In this document: positions 46,114 to 54,612 of the stretch, one piece after another
How positions within the stretch are numbered: position 1 is the stretch's first letter
How the letters are laid out: every line of letters begins with the position of its first letter
NCBI GenBank assembly: GCA_943331295.2
Contig: CALQLA020000006.1
Location: 62,001-126,000 of the forward strand
Direction of reading: 5' to 3'
Length of the DNA stretch: 64,000 nt
Source: Bordetella parapertussis
GTDB taxonomy: Bacteria; Pseudomonadota; Gammaproteobacteria; Burkholderiales; Casimicrobiaceae
Program-made: the position numbers and the translations under genes
The notes under the pieces: generated by a model
Told to the model about the DNA's origin: nothing
The model's input: the letters and a program-made list of their open reading frames with translations, nothing else
Databases searched by the model: none

Positions 46114-47385
46114 ATGCCGGATGGTGCGGCGACCGGGGGTGCGAGTCGCGCCCGGAAGCAGGGACGTGCGCGTCCCCGCGTGGGCCTCGCACTCGCGGGC
46201 GGCGGCCCGCTGGGCGGAATTTACGAGGTCGGCGCGCTGCTCGCGCTGACCGACTCGCTCGAAGGCGTCGATTTCAACGACCTCGACGTCTACGTCGGGG
46301 TTTCCTCCGGCGGCTTCGTCGCGGCCGCTCTCGCGAACGGCATCTCGCCGGCGCAGATGTACCGGCTGTTCATCGATGACGGCGTCGACGCGGCGCTGAC
46401 GCCCGACGTCTTCCTGCGCCCTGCCCTGCACGAGTTCGCGCACCGCGCCGCGGCACTGCCGCGGCTCGCGAGCCGCGCGCTGTTCCAGTACCTTGCCGAC
46501 CCGTTCAACCACGGCTTCATGGCCTCGTCGGCCACGATGTCGCGGGCGATGCCCACCGGCGTATTCGACAACGCGGCCATCGACCGCTTCCTCTCCCGTC
46601 TCTTCTCGGCACCCGGCCGCACCAACGACTTCCGCCAGCTCGCGCACAAGCTGTTCCTCGTCGCCACCAACCTCGACTCCGGCGCGTCGGTGATCTTCGG
46701 CGCGAAGGGCCACGACCACGTGCCCATTTCCCGCGCGATCGAGGCCTCGGCGGCGCTGCCGGGGCTCTTCCCGCCGGTCCACATCGCCGGCGAGTACTAC
46801 GTCGACGGCGCGCTGAACAAGACGCTGCACGCGTCGGTGGCCCTCGACGAAGGGATCGGACTCCTGCTCTGCATCAACCCGCTGGTTCCTTTCGACGCCA
46901 GCAAGGCCGCGATCGCGGGCCACGTGACGCTCGGGAAACTGAACCAGGGCGGCCTGCCGCTGGTGCTGTCGCAGACGTTCCGCGCGATCATCCATTCGCG
47001 GATGAAGGTGGGCATGGAGAAGTACCGCACCCAGTACCCGGACGCCGACGTGGTGCTGTTCGAGCCGGATCGCGAGGATCCCGACATGTTCTTCGCCAAC
47101 ATCTTCAGCTATTCGCAGCGCAAGCGGCTGTGCGCCGCGGCGTACCGGAAGACGCGGCAGAACCTGATCGCCCGCGCCGACGTGCTCGCGCCGCAGCTCG
47201 CGCGCCACGGGATCGTGCTGCGCCGCGACCGCATTGACGACGCGCGGCGCATCGTCACCGATGCCGTGACCGACCCGCGGCCGCTGCACACCAACGCCGA
47301 CTACGGCACGAACGTCCGGCAGACGGCCCGCGATCTCTCGCACACGCTCGACCAGCTCGAGCGATGGCTCGCCGGCGCGCATTGA
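46114..47385 (+). CDS. Patatin-like phospholipase
   Basis: A 423-residue patatin-domain lipid acyl hydrolase. The oxyanion segment is LALAGGGPLGGIYEVGAL (residues 25-42), the nucleophile elbow GVSSG (Ser64) and the catalytic Asp in YYVDGAL (DGA). After the core, a C-terminal region of about 130 residues (EKYRTQYPDADVVLFEPDREDPDMFF onward) is shared with bacterial patatin proteins of the PHA/lipid-storage type. No signal peptide. It could release acyl chains from phospholipid or from granules. GAGGAGG precedes the ATG at 46114. It follows the phasin gene by 60 bases and may be cotranscribed. Confidence 0.9.
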   Translation: MPDGAATGGASRARKQGRARPRVGLALAGGGPLGGIYEVGALLALTDSLEGVDFNDLDVYVGVSSGGFVAAALANGISPAQMYRLFIDDGVDAALTPDVFLRPALHEFAHRAAALPRLASRALFQYLADPFNHGFMASSATMSRAMPTGVFDNAAIDRFLSRLFSAPGRTNDFRQLAHKLFLVATNLDSGASVIFGAKGHDHVPISRAIEASAALPGLFPPVHIAGEYYVDGALNKTLHASVALDEGIGLLLCINPLVPFDASKAAIAGHVTLGKLNQGGLPLVLSQTFRAIIHSRMKVGMEKYRTQYPDADVVLFEPDREDPDMFFANIFSYSQRKRLCAAAYRKTRQNLIARADVLAPQLARHGIVLRRDRIDDARRIVTDAVTDPRPLHTNADYGTNVRQTARDLSHTLDQLERWLAGAH

Positions 47386-47442
47386 CGGCGACAGCCGGGC
47401 CGGCGCGTGCGCGGTCCGCGAGCGGCGCCGGAGGCTAGGTCC

Positions 47443-48090
47443 ATGGCGGAGAGGAAACGTCCGCGCCGCACGCGCGAGCGCATCCTGGAGACCAGCCTCG
47501 CGCTGTTCAACCGGTTCGGCGCGCCGCACGTCACGACGGCGAACATCGCCGACGAGATGAACATCAGCCCCGGCAACCTGTACTACCACTTCCGCAACAA
47601 GGACGAGATCATCGGCGAACTGTTCACGGCCTACGAGGCGCGCGTGCTGCCGCTGCTGCCGGAACGGGGCGGCCGCGTGGCCGACGTCGAGGACCTGTGG
47701 CTGCTCCTGCACCTGCTGTTCGAGCACATGTGGGCCTATCGCTTCCTGTACCGCGACTTAGACGAGCTCGCATCGTCGGACCGCGGCATCGGCATGCGCG
47801 TCGGCAACCTGCTGCGGAGGAGCTATACGTCCATGGTAGAGTTGTGCGAAGGCATGGTGCGCGCCGGTTCGATGCAGGCCTCGCCCGGCGAAATCAATGC
47901 GGTGGCGCGCAATGTCGTCCTGGTTTCGACCTACTGGATGTCGTTCCACCGGCTGACCGAGAACGCGCGCGACGGCGCCGCGGAGATCGACCTCGGCCTC
48001 GGCGCCTACCAGGTGCTGGCGCTGATCGCGCCGTTCCTGGTCGGCGACGCGCGCGTGCTGCTCGACCGGCTGGGCCGCGACTATCTCTGA
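47443..48090 (+). CDS. TetR-family regulator, PhaD-like
   Basis: A 215-residue TetR protein. The DNA-binding domain is RTRERILETSLALFNRFGAPHVTTANIADEMNISPGNLYYHFRNKDEIIGELF (residues 9-60); the sequence around ISPGNLYYHF is typical of PhaD-related regulators. The C-terminal domain is helical with a FEHMWAYRFLYRDLDEL motif. It is 57 bases downstream of the patatin gene and 18 bases upstream of the TPR-like gene. Given its relatives and surroundings it may control PHA or lipid-storage genes. The ATG at 47443 has a GGAGG box ten bases upstream. Confidence 0.85.
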   Translation: MAERKRPRRTRERILETSLALFNRFGAPHVTTANIADEMNISPGNLYYHFRNKDEIIGELFTAYEARVLPLLPERGGRVADVEDLWLLLHLLFEHMWAYRFLYRDLDELASSDRGIGMRVGNLLRRSYTSMVELCEGMVRAGSMQASPGEINAVARNVVLVSTYWMSFHRLTENARDGAAEIDLGLGAYQVLALIAPFLVGDARVLLDRLGRDYL

Positions 48091-48108
48091 CTCGCTGGGA
48101 GGCTCCCG

Positions 48109-48885
48109 ATGGCGAAGAAGTGGACCAAGTTCCCGTACCCGGACCAGGCGTTCCTATTCGACGAGGCCGGCCTCAAGAAGCACTGGGCGCGCCTGCACAA
48201 GGGCGACCTCGAGCCCTATCCGAAGGACACCGCGGTCCGCGACGCGTGGCGCGCGTATCACGCCGGCGACTTCCAGCAGGCGGTCGAGGCCGGTCTCGAG
48301 GCCGGCGGACCCGGCATCAACGCGGCGGTGAAGGCGCAGATGATCTACGCGAACTACCTCGAGAAGAACGATAAGAACAAGCTCGCGCTGCTCGAGGAGG
48401 CCGCGGCCTGGGCGGACGAACGCCGGACCGAGGCGCCCAAGGACCCGAACGCGCACTACTTCCACTCGTATGCGCTCGGCCGCTACAGCCAGGGCATATC
48501 GATCGGCGCGGCGCTCGCGCAGGGCCTCGTCACCAAGATCCGCGACGCGCAGCGGCTGGCGCTGAAGCTCGCGCCGAAGCATCCCGACGTCAACATCGCG
48601 CACGGCTCGTACCAGGCCGAGGTGGTGGCCAAGGTCGGCGGCATCCTCGCCAGCATGACCTACGGCGCGAAGAAGGACCTGGCGCTCGAGCACTTCGCCC
48701 TCGCGCAGAAGCTCTTTCCGGAGTCGGCGATCGCGCGGGTCGAGCACGCCAACGCGCTCGTGCTGCTGTTCGGCAAGAGCCGGCAAGCCGAGGCCGACGC
48801 GCTCTACGCCGAGGCGGCCGAGTGCAAGCCGGCCGACGCGATGGAACGGCTGGACGTCGAGCTCGCGCGATCGAAGCTAGAATGA
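48109..48885 (+). CDS. TPR-like repeat protein of unknown function
   Basis: A 258-residue cytosolic protein, starting KKWTKFPYPDQAFLFDEAGLKKHWARLHKGD, with helix-turn-helix repeats of TPR type from about residue 35 to the end (AWRAYHAGDFQQAVEAGLEAG; HYFHSYALGRYSQGISIGAALAQG; ALEHFALAQKLFPESAIARVEHANALVLL). I recognise no catalytic residues. It is 18 bases behind the TetR gene, so probably in the same transcript. GGGAGG precedes the ATG at 48109. A partner protein cannot be named. Confidence 0.75.
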   Translation: MAKKWTKFPYPDQAFLFDEAGLKKHWARLHKGDLEPYPKDTAVRDAWRAYHAGDFQQAVEAGLEAGGPGINAAVKAQMIYANYLEKNDKNKLALLEEAAAWADERRTEAPKDPNAHYFHSYALGRYSQGISIGAALAQGLVTKIRDAQRLALKLAPKHPDVNIAHGSYQAEVVAKVGGILASMTYGAKKDLALEHFALAQKLFPESAIARVEHANALVLLFGKSRQAEADALYAEAAECKPADAMERLDVELARSKLE

Positions 48886-48925
48886 GCCTCCGCCGCCGTC
48901 GCGCGGCACGAAGGATCCACCCCCG

Positions 48926-49873
48926 ATGAACAGTTCCCGCCCCACCCGACCGACGCGCGAAATCGCCGCGGCGCTGCTGCTCGCCGCCTGCTTCGCCGCC
49001 GGACCGGTCCCCGCGCAGGCGCCGGCGGCGGCGGCGGCAACGGCGGCGGCGGCGCCCGCCGCCCAGATCGACACGCTGAAGCGCATCCGCGATACCGGCG
49101 CGATCCTGATCGGCGTGCGGGAGGCGTCGGTTCCCTTCTCCTACCTCGACGCACAGAAGCAGCCGCAGGGCTATTCGGTCGACCTTTGCCTGCGCGCCGC
49201 CGACGCGATCAAGGCCGAGTTCAAGATGAAGCGCCTCGACGTCAAGTTCGTGCCCGTGAGTTCCGCGAACCGGATTCCGGCGCTGCTCGAAGGCAAGATC
49301 GACCTCGAGTGCGGCTCGACCACCAACACGCGCGACCGGCAGAAGCAGGTTGCGTTCGCCTACACAACGTTCGTCGCGGGCATCAAGATGCTGGCGCCGA
49401 AGGCTTCGAACATCAACGGCATCGAGGACCTGCGCGGCAAGACAGTCGTCGTGACCAAGGGCACCACCAGCGAGAAGATGATCAAGCAGCTCAACACCGA
49501 GCGGCTGCTGAAGCTGACGCTGATCGAGACGACCGACCACAACGAGTCGTTCAAGGCGATCGAGGACGGCAAGGCGGTCGCGTTCCCGATGGACGACGTG
49601 CTGCTCTACGGCCTCATCTCCAAGGCGAAGAACCCCGACGATTTCGCGGTGGTCGGCAAGTACATGTCGGTCGAGCCGTACGCGATCATGATGCGCAAGG
49701 ACGAACCTCAGCTCGAGCGCATCGTCAATCGCGCGCTGAACGAGCTGTTCCAGTCCGGCGAAATCCGGCGCATCTACGCGCGCTGGTTCGCGACCAAGGA
49801 CCTCACGGTGCCGCTCAACCAGTACCTGAAGGAAGCGTTCCTCGTCCCGAACACTTACCCCGCCTGGCCCTGA
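48926..49873 (+). CDS. Periplasmic amino-acid ABC transporter substrate-binding protein (orphan)
   Basis: A 315-residue class-III solute-binding protein with a signal peptide (cleavage near VPAQA) and an Ala-rich linker. The domain begins DTLKRIRDTGAILIGVREASVPFSYLD, followed by GYSVDLCLRAADAI, KIDLECGSTTNTRDRQKQVAF and DLRGKTVVVTKGTTSEKM, as in GltI-type glutamate/aspartate binding proteins. No permease or ATPase genes are adjacent, so either those are elsewhere or it feeds another transporter. It is 40 bases downstream of the TPR-like gene on the same strand. Confidence 0.9.
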   Translation: MNSSRPTRPTREIAAALLLAACFAAGPVPAQAPAAAAATAAAAPAAQIDTLKRIRDTGAILIGVREASVPFSYLDAQKQPQGYSVDLCLRAADAIKAEFKMKRLDVKFVPVSSANRIPALLEGKIDLECGSTTNTRDRQKQVAFAYTTFVAGIKMLAPKASNINGIEDLRGKTVVVTKGTTSEKMIKQLNTERLLKLTLIETTDHNESFKAIEDGKAVAFPMDDVLLYGLISKAKNPDDFAVVGKYMSVEPYAIMMRKDEPQLERIVNRALNELFQSGEIRRIYARWFATKDLTVPLNQYLKEAFLVPNTYPAWP

Positions 49874-49881
49874 CATCTTTC

Positions 49882-49917
49882 GTAGCCCGGGTTTCGCTGT
49901 CGCTCGACCCGGGCTAC
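49882..49917. repeat. REP-like palindrome, single unit (copy 4)
   Basis: GTAGCCCGGG and CCCGGGCTAC flank TTTCGCTGTCGCTCGA. Unlike copies 1-3 it is a single unit, not a facing pair. It lies between the converging ends of the solute-binding-protein and WS/DGAT genes, where it could help end transcription. Confidence 0.8.
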
Positions 49918-49926
49918 GGGACAGCT

Positions 49927-51327
49927 TCAGGCCGCCCGAACCGCCGCCTGCAGCTTCGCGAATTCCGGCGCGAATCGCGCGCTGATGCGCGCCGGGTCGG
50001 GGCAGAGCCCGCGATCGGTCAGCACGCCGAACTGCACCTGCCCGTCGTAGGACAGGATCGACACGCCCATTCCGATGTCGCCGGACTGCGGCACCCACAC
50101 CATCATGCTGTCGATGCCGGCGCCCGCCATGAACAGCGGCTGCTGCGGCCCCGGCACGTTGGTCATCACCGCGGTCGCGTTGCGCGACAGCGCGTTCAGC
50201 AGCTGGTCCTGCAGCACCTTCGGTCCCGCCCCCATCGCCGCCAGCAGGCCGAGCGCCAGGACCGGCTGGTACGAGGCCTTCAGCGCGCCCATGTTCGCGC
50301 GCACCGCGGTGAGCCGCTTGACCGGGTTCTCGATCCCGACCGGCAGGTCGAGGAAGACCAGCCCGAACTGGTTGCCGAGCTCGTGCGCCTTTTCGAGCGG
50401 GCGCAGGTTGACCGGCACCAGCGCCCGCACGACGACGCCGCGGACCGGGTCGCCCTTCCGGACGAGGTATTCGCGCAGCGCGCCGGCCACGCACGACAGC
50501 AGCACGTCGTTGACCGACGCGTCGAGCGCGCGGCCGATCGACTTCACCTCAGCCAGGGGGATCGGGTCGGCCCAGGCGACGCGCTTGGCGACGCCGGGCT
50601 TGCCCTTGAAGCGGGTCGGCGAATCCTTCTCCATCAGCGCGAGCTTGGCGATCTCGCCGGCGACCGCCGTGCCCTGCGTCGCCAGCTCGACCGCCTGCGC
50701 CGGGTCCTGCCAGATCGAGACACCCTTCTTCATGATGACGGCGCCGACCTTCATCGCCATCTTCATCGCGTCGGGCAGCGAGCTCAGCACCGTCGCCTGC
50801 GTGGCGGCGTGGCGCGGGGCGCGCGCCGCTTTCGCCGCCGGCGCCGGTGTGGCCGCCTGGCGGCGCCTCGTGTCCGTCATCGACAGCAGCACCTGCGTCA
50901 GCGCGATGCCGTCGGCGTAGCAGTGATGGATCTGCGCGATGAGAGCGCTGCCACCCAGGTAATTCTCGACCACGTGGAACTTCCACAGCGGGCGGGACGG
51001 ATCGAGCGGCCGGCTGACGTGCCGGCTCACGTATGCCTGCAGTTCCTTCTTCCCCGCGGCCCCCGGCAGCGTGACGCGGGTGACGTGCTGGTCGATGTCG
51101 AAGTCGGCGGCGGTTTCCCAGTAGGTCACGCCGTTGTCCTCGACCGGCTTCTGGCGAAACCGCGCGTAGCGCAGGAACCGCTTGTCGACGATGTTCCGGA
51201 GCCGCTCGAACCGGACGCGATCGCGCAGCGTCAGCACGCAGCAGATCATCATCAGGTTGTCGGGCCGGTCCATCCGCAGCCAGGCAGTGTCGACTGCCGA
51301 CATTCTTTCGCGTCGTCGTGTGGCCAT
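49927..51327 (-). CDS. Wax ester synthase / diacylglycerol acyltransferase (WS/DGAT)
   Basis: A 466-residue acyltransferase that joins acyl-CoA to a fatty alcohol (wax ester) or to diacylglycerol (triacylglycerol). The catalytic motif is HHCYADG (His134, His135, Asp139, Gly140); the N-terminus RMSAVDTAWLRMDRPDNLM and the C-terminal NVPGPQQPLFMAGAGI and SYDGQVQFGVLTDRGL are typical of the family. The length is normal for bacterial WS/DGAT enzymes. The start could be 51327 or the ATG eight codons later at 51303; neither has a strong ribosome-binding site. It neighbours a fatty acyl-CoA reductase, an acyl-CoA-binding protein and a phasin, which supports a wax-ester role. Confidence 0.93.
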   Translation of the reverse strand: MATRRRERMSAVDTAWLRMDRPDNLMMICCVLTLRDRVRFERLRNIVDKRFLRYARFRQKPVEDNGVTYWETAADFDIDQHVTRVTLPGAAGKKELQAYVSRHVSRPLDPSRPLWKFHVVENYLGGSALIAQIHHCYADGIALTQVLLSMTDTRRRQAATPAPAAKAARAPRHAATQATVLSSLPDAMKMAMKVGAVIMKKGVSIWQDPAQAVELATQGTAVAGEIAKLALMEKDSPTRFKGKPGVAKRVAWADPIPLAEVKSIGRALDASVNDVLLSCVAGALREYLVRKGDPVRGVVVRALVPVNLRPLEKAHELGNQFGLVFLDLPVGIENPVKRLTAVRANMGALKASYQPVLALGLLAAMGAGPKVLQDQLLNALSRNATAVMTNVPGPQQPLFMAGAGIDSMMVWVPQSGDIGMGVSILSYDGQVQFGVLTDRGLCPDPARISARFAPEFAKLQAAVRAA

Positions 51328-51405
51328 GGGCGAGGGGTCCGTTGAGGAAACCGGCGGCGTGGGCTGCGCGCGAATCCTGTCCCGGCGGACAAGGGCGGGC
51401 GCGGA

Positions 51406-51435
51406 TTGGACGCTGTTCCGGGTTCGCGCTAAAGT
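51406..51435 (+). promoter_or_regulatory. Likely sigma70-type promoter of acyl-CoA-binding protein gene
   Basis: TTGGAC at 51406-51411, 18 bases, TAAAGT at 51430-51435. It is about 66 bases upstream of the ATG at 51501. It lies within the divergent interval between the WS/DGAT and acyl-CoA-binding protein genes. Confidence 0.5.
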
Positions 51436-51500
51436 AGCACAGCCCCCCCAGGCGGGGTAGACCCCGACCGCCGAGAGCGCAACCCGGAGATCGCATCATC

Positions 51501-51779
51501 ATGGCTGCCGCACCGAAGAAAGACGACCTCAAGGCCCGCTTCGAGGCCGCCGCCGCCGCGGCGAAGCAGACGAAGAAGAAGCCCGACAACGCGACGCTGC
51601 TGAAGCTCTACGCCTATTACAAGCAGGCGACCGAAGGCGACGTCGCCGGAGATCGCCCGGGCGGGTTCGATTTCGTCGGCGGCGCCAAGTTCGACGCCTG
51701 GGCCAAGCAGAAAGGCACGAGCAAGGACGAGGCGATGCAGAACTACATCAAGCAGGTCGAGAAGCTGAACCGGGAATAG
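51501..51779 (+). CDS. Acyl-CoA-binding protein
   Basis: A 92-residue four-helix acyl-CoA-binding protein that sequesters and delivers medium- and long-chain acyl-CoA in the cytosol. The family signature LLKLYAYYKQATEGD is at about residues 33-47, and GGFDFVGGAKFDAWAKQKGTSKDEAMQNYI at 54-83 includes the conserved Trp and Lys. Full length and intact. It is divergent from WS/DGAT, with an own promoter candidate, and would supply acyl-CoA to the acyltransferase and the reductase on either side. Confidence 0.93.
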   Translation: MAAAPKKDDLKARFEAAAAAAKQTKKKPDNATLLKLYAYYKQATEGDVAGDRPGGFDFVGGAKFDAWAKQKGTSKDEAMQNYIKQVEKLNRE

Positions 51780-51818
51780 CCCCCGGTCCGCCGTTCACGC
51801 GGCCCTGTAGCGACCGCG

Positions 51819-52379
51819 TCACTTCCCCTTCGCGCGCCGGCTCGCCGCCGGCGAGGGTACCGCCGCCTTCGCAGCCGCTGCCTTCTTCGCCACGCGCGGT
51901 GCTTTCGCAGTCGCCTTGCGCGCCGCCGGCGCCGGGCGCTTTGCCGGCGCCGGCTTCGCCGCCGCCCCGCCCTTGGCGCCGAGCAGCCGGTTCACCGCGT
52001 CCGACAATTCGTCGACGCGATCGGCCAGCCGCTGCACGTCGTTCTGCGTATAGACGCCGAGCTTCGCGAGCGCGCGCGCCACGCGGTCCTCGAACACCTG
52101 CTCCAGCTTGTCCCAGGTGCCGCCGGCCATCTGCTGCATCTCCTTCGCCTTGGCCGCGGCGACGCCGCGGGCCGCGACCGCCGTGTCCACGGCCGCCCGC
52201 TTGGTCTTCTGCTCGAGGCGCTGGCCCTGCTTCAGCAGCGACTCGAATACCTTCGCTCCTTCGTGCTGCGCCCTGGCGAGCGCCTCGAGCCCGCTGGGCC
52301 AGCCGGCGTGCGGCGCACGTGCGGCTTTGGGCGGGGTGCCGGCCGTGCCGGCCTTCTTTCCGGTCGCTGTCTTGCGCAT
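51819..52379 (-). CDS. Phasin / PHA granule-associated protein (PhaI/PhaF-like)
   Basis: A 186-residue phasin-type protein: a helical part (residues 32-130) with WPSGLEALARAQHEGAKVFESLLKQGQ and VFEDRVARALAKLGVYTQNDVQRLADRVDELSDAV, the latter the granule-associated-protein signature with a leucine-zipper-like coil, then an Ala/Lys/Pro-rich tail of about 50 residues like histone H1 tails of PhaF. It should coat lipid or PHA inclusions and bind DNA. The ATG at 52379 is preferred because AAGGAGAAG lies just upstream. It converges on the acyl-CoA-binding protein gene and diverges from the fatty acyl-CoA reductase gene. Confidence 0.87.
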   Translation of the reverse strand: MRKTATGKKAGTAGTPPKAARAPHAGWPSGLEALARAQHEGAKVFESLLKQGQRLEQKTKRAAVDTAVAARGVAAAKAKEMQQMAGGTWDKLEQVFEDRVARALAKLGVYTQNDVQRLADRVDELSDAVNRLLGAKGGAAAKPAPAKRPAPAARKATAKAPRVAKKAAAAKAAVPSPAASRRAKGK

Positions 52380-52505
52380 CGCGTCTTCTCCTTCAAGTGG
52401 CACACCGCGGGCCGCGGACATCTTGCCATTCTAGCGACGCCGATTAGAGGCCACACACTAAAACCGGATGCCCGGCAGAGGCGCACCCGCCGCGATGCGC
52501 GTCGG

Positions 52506-52511
52506 TATAAT
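52506..52511 (+). promoter_or_regulatory. Consensus -10 (TATAAT) of the fatty acyl-CoA reductase gene
   Basis: TATAAT at 52506-52511, 112 bases upstream of the ATG at 52624; no good -35 hexamer is found 16-18 bases before it. The leader after it is very GC-rich and contains the repeated CGGCCCGGGGC (52520-52530 and 52573-52583). AAGGAGG at 52611-52617 is the ribosome-binding site. Confidence 0.45.
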
Positions 52512-52623
52512 CCGCCGACCGGCCCGGGGCCGATGGCGCCTCGCCGCGCCGGCCGCGCGCGCCAGCACCGCGCGGCCCGGGGCTGGCGGACGCGCATACC
52601 CATAACCCGCAAGGAGGAAGCTC

Positions 52624-54612
52624 ATGGCGTACTTCGTCACCGGCGCTACCGGTTTCATCGGCCGTTACCTGGTCGCCAACCTGCTGCGGCGCGGCGAGCC
52701 GATCTACGTGCTCGTGCGCAAGGGGTCGCTGAAGAAGCTCGCCGCGCAGCGCGAGGAATGGGACGCCACGGAGAAGCAGGTGATCGCCGTCACGGGCGAC
52801 ATCGGCCAGAAGGGCCTCGGCATCGCCGACGCGGACCTGCGAAAGCTGAAGGGCAAGGTCACGCATCTCTTCCACCTCGCCGCGGTCTACGACATCTCGG
52901 CCACCGCCGAGGCGCAGCAGGTGGCCAACGTCGACGGCACGCGCAACGTCGTGGCGTTCGCCGCGGCCGTGCAGGCGGGCACGTTCCACCACGTGAGCTC
53001 GATCGCCGCGGCCGGGCTCTACGACGGCGTGTTCCGCGAGGACATGTTCGAGGAGGCCGAGGACCTCGACCACCCGTACTTCAGGACCAAGCACGAGTCC
53101 GAGGGCATCGTGCGGCGCGAGTGCAAGCGGCCGTTCCGGATCTACCGGCCGGGCTTCGTCGTCGGCGACTCGAAGACCGGCTACATCGACAAGATCGACG
53201 GCCCCTACTACTTCTTCAAGTTCCTGCAGAAGCTCCGCAACATGCTGCCGCCGTGGATGCCGATGCTGGGGATCGAGGGCGGGCGCATCAACATCGTCCC
53301 GGTTGACTTCGTCGCCGACGCGCTCGACTTCATCGCGCACAAGAAGGGGCTGGACGGCCGTTGCTTCCACCTGACCGATCCGGACCCGCACCGGATCGGC
53401 GAGGTGCTGAACATCTTCGCCAACGCCGGCCATGCGCCGCAGATGACGATGCGCATCAACGCCCGGATGTTCGGCTTCATCCCGGCGCCGGTGCTCTACG
53501 GCATCGGCTCCCTCGCCCCGATCAAGCGGATGATCCGCGCGGTGCTGACCGACCTCGGCGTGCCGAAGGACGTGTTCCAGTTCGTCAACTGGCCCACCCG
53601 CTACGACAACCGCGAGACGGTCAAGGCGCTGAAGGGCTCCGGCATCGCGGTGCCGCGACTCGAGTCCTACGCGCCGCAGATCTGGGACTACTGGGAGCGG
53701 CACCTCGACCCGGACCTCTTCATCGACCGCAGCCTGTCGGGCAAGGTCAAGGGCCGCGTCGTCGTCGTCACGGGCGCCTCGTCCGGCATCGGCCGCGCCA
53801 CCGCGCTGAAGCTCGCCGGAGCCGGCGCCAAGGTGATCCTCGTCGCCCGCGGCGAGGAGAAGCTGCTGGAGACGAAGGCGGAGATCGAGTCGGCCGGCGG
53901 CCGCGCGTGGATCTACACCTGCGACGTCGCCGACCTCGCCTCCTGCGACGCGCTGGTCGCGCGGGTGCTGGCCGAGCACGGCGGCTGCGACTTCCTCGTC
54001 AACAACGCCGGGCGCTCGATCCGCCGCGGCGTGCTCAACTCGTTCGACCGCTTCCACGATTTCGAGCGGACGATGCAGCTCAACTACTTCGGCGCGCTCC
54101 GGCTGATCATGGGCTTCCTGCCGAAGATGGTCGAGAACAAGCGCGGCCAGGTCATCAACATCTCGTCGATCGGCGTGCTGACCAACGCGCCGCGGTTCTC
54201 CGCCTACGTCGCGTCGAAGTCGGCGCTCGATTCGTTCTCGGCCTGCGCCTCGTCGGAGTTCATCGACAAGGGCATCAGCTTCACGACGATCAACATGCCG
54301 CTGGTGCGCACCCCGATGATCGCGCCGACCAAGATGTACGAGAACGTGCCGACGCTCTCGCCCGAAGAGGCGGCGGACCTCGTCGTCCAGGCGATCGTCT
54401 ACAAGCCGGTGCGCATCGCGACGCGGCTCGGCATCTTCGGCGCCGTCTGCCACGCCGCCGCGCCGCGGCTCACGCAGATCCTGCTCAACACGGCGTTCAA
54501 CATGTTCCCGGACTCGGCCGCTGCCGCGGGGAAGAAGGAAGGCGCGGCGCCGCAGGCGCTCACCCCCGAGCAGATGGCGTTCGCGCAGATAACGCAGGGG
54601 ATTCACTGGTAG
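52624..54612 (+). CDS. Fatty acyl-CoA reductase, alcohol-forming (Maqu_2507 type)
   Basis: A 662-residue two-domain enzyme that reduces fatty acyl-CoA to fatty alcohol via the aldehyde. The N-terminal extended-SDR domain (1-370) has YFVTGATGFIGRYLV, LFHLAAVYDISA, HHVSSIAAAGL and the catalytic YFRTKHESEG. The C-terminal SDR domain (about 375-610) has VVVTGASSGIGRAT, NNAGRSIRRGVLNSFDRFHDFERTMQLNYFG, ISSIGVLTNAPRFSAYVASKSALD. Length, order and many segments match the Marinobacter reductase Maqu_2507 as I remember it. With WS/DGAT it completes the wax-ester pathway. Its 3' end overlaps the lipase gene on the other strand by 53 bases. AAGGAGG precedes the ATG. Confidence 0.92.
   Translation: MAYFVTGATGFIGRYLVANLLRRGEPIYVLVRKGSLKKLAAQREEWDATEKQVIAVTGDIGQKGLGIADADLRKLKGKVTHLFHLAAVYDISATAEAQQVANVDGTRNVVAFAAAVQAGTFHHVSSIAAAGLYDGVFREDMFEEAEDLDHPYFRTKHESEGIVRRECKRPFRIYRPGFVVGDSKTGYIDKIDGPYYFFKFLQKLRNMLPPWMPMLGIEGGRINIVPVDFVADALDFIAHKKGLDGRCFHLTDPDPHRIGEVLNIFANAGHAPQMTMRINARMFGFIPAPVLYGIGSLAPIKRMIRAVLTDLGVPKDVFQFVNWPTRYDNRETVKALKGSGIAVPRLESYAPQIWDYWERHLDPDLFIDRSLSGKVKGRVVVVTGASSGIGRATALKLAGAGAKVILVARGEEKLLETKAEIESAGGRAWIYTCDVADLASCDALVARVLAEHGGCDFLVNNAGRSIRRGVLNSFDRFHDFERTMQLNYFGALRLIMGFLPKMVENKRGQVINISSIGVLTNAPRFSAYVASKSALDSFSACASSEFIDKGISFTTINMPLVRTPMIAPTKMYENVPTLSPEEAADLVVQAIVYKPVRIATRLGIFGAVCHAAAPRLTQILLNTAFNMFPDSAAAAGKKEGAAPQALTPEQMAFAQITQGIHW

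Noticed and set aside
41962..52379. A complete PHA synthesis locus
   Set aside because: Phasins, a PHA-region protein and a PhaD-like regulator are present, but no PHA synthase, thiolase/PhaB pair or depolymerase is found here.
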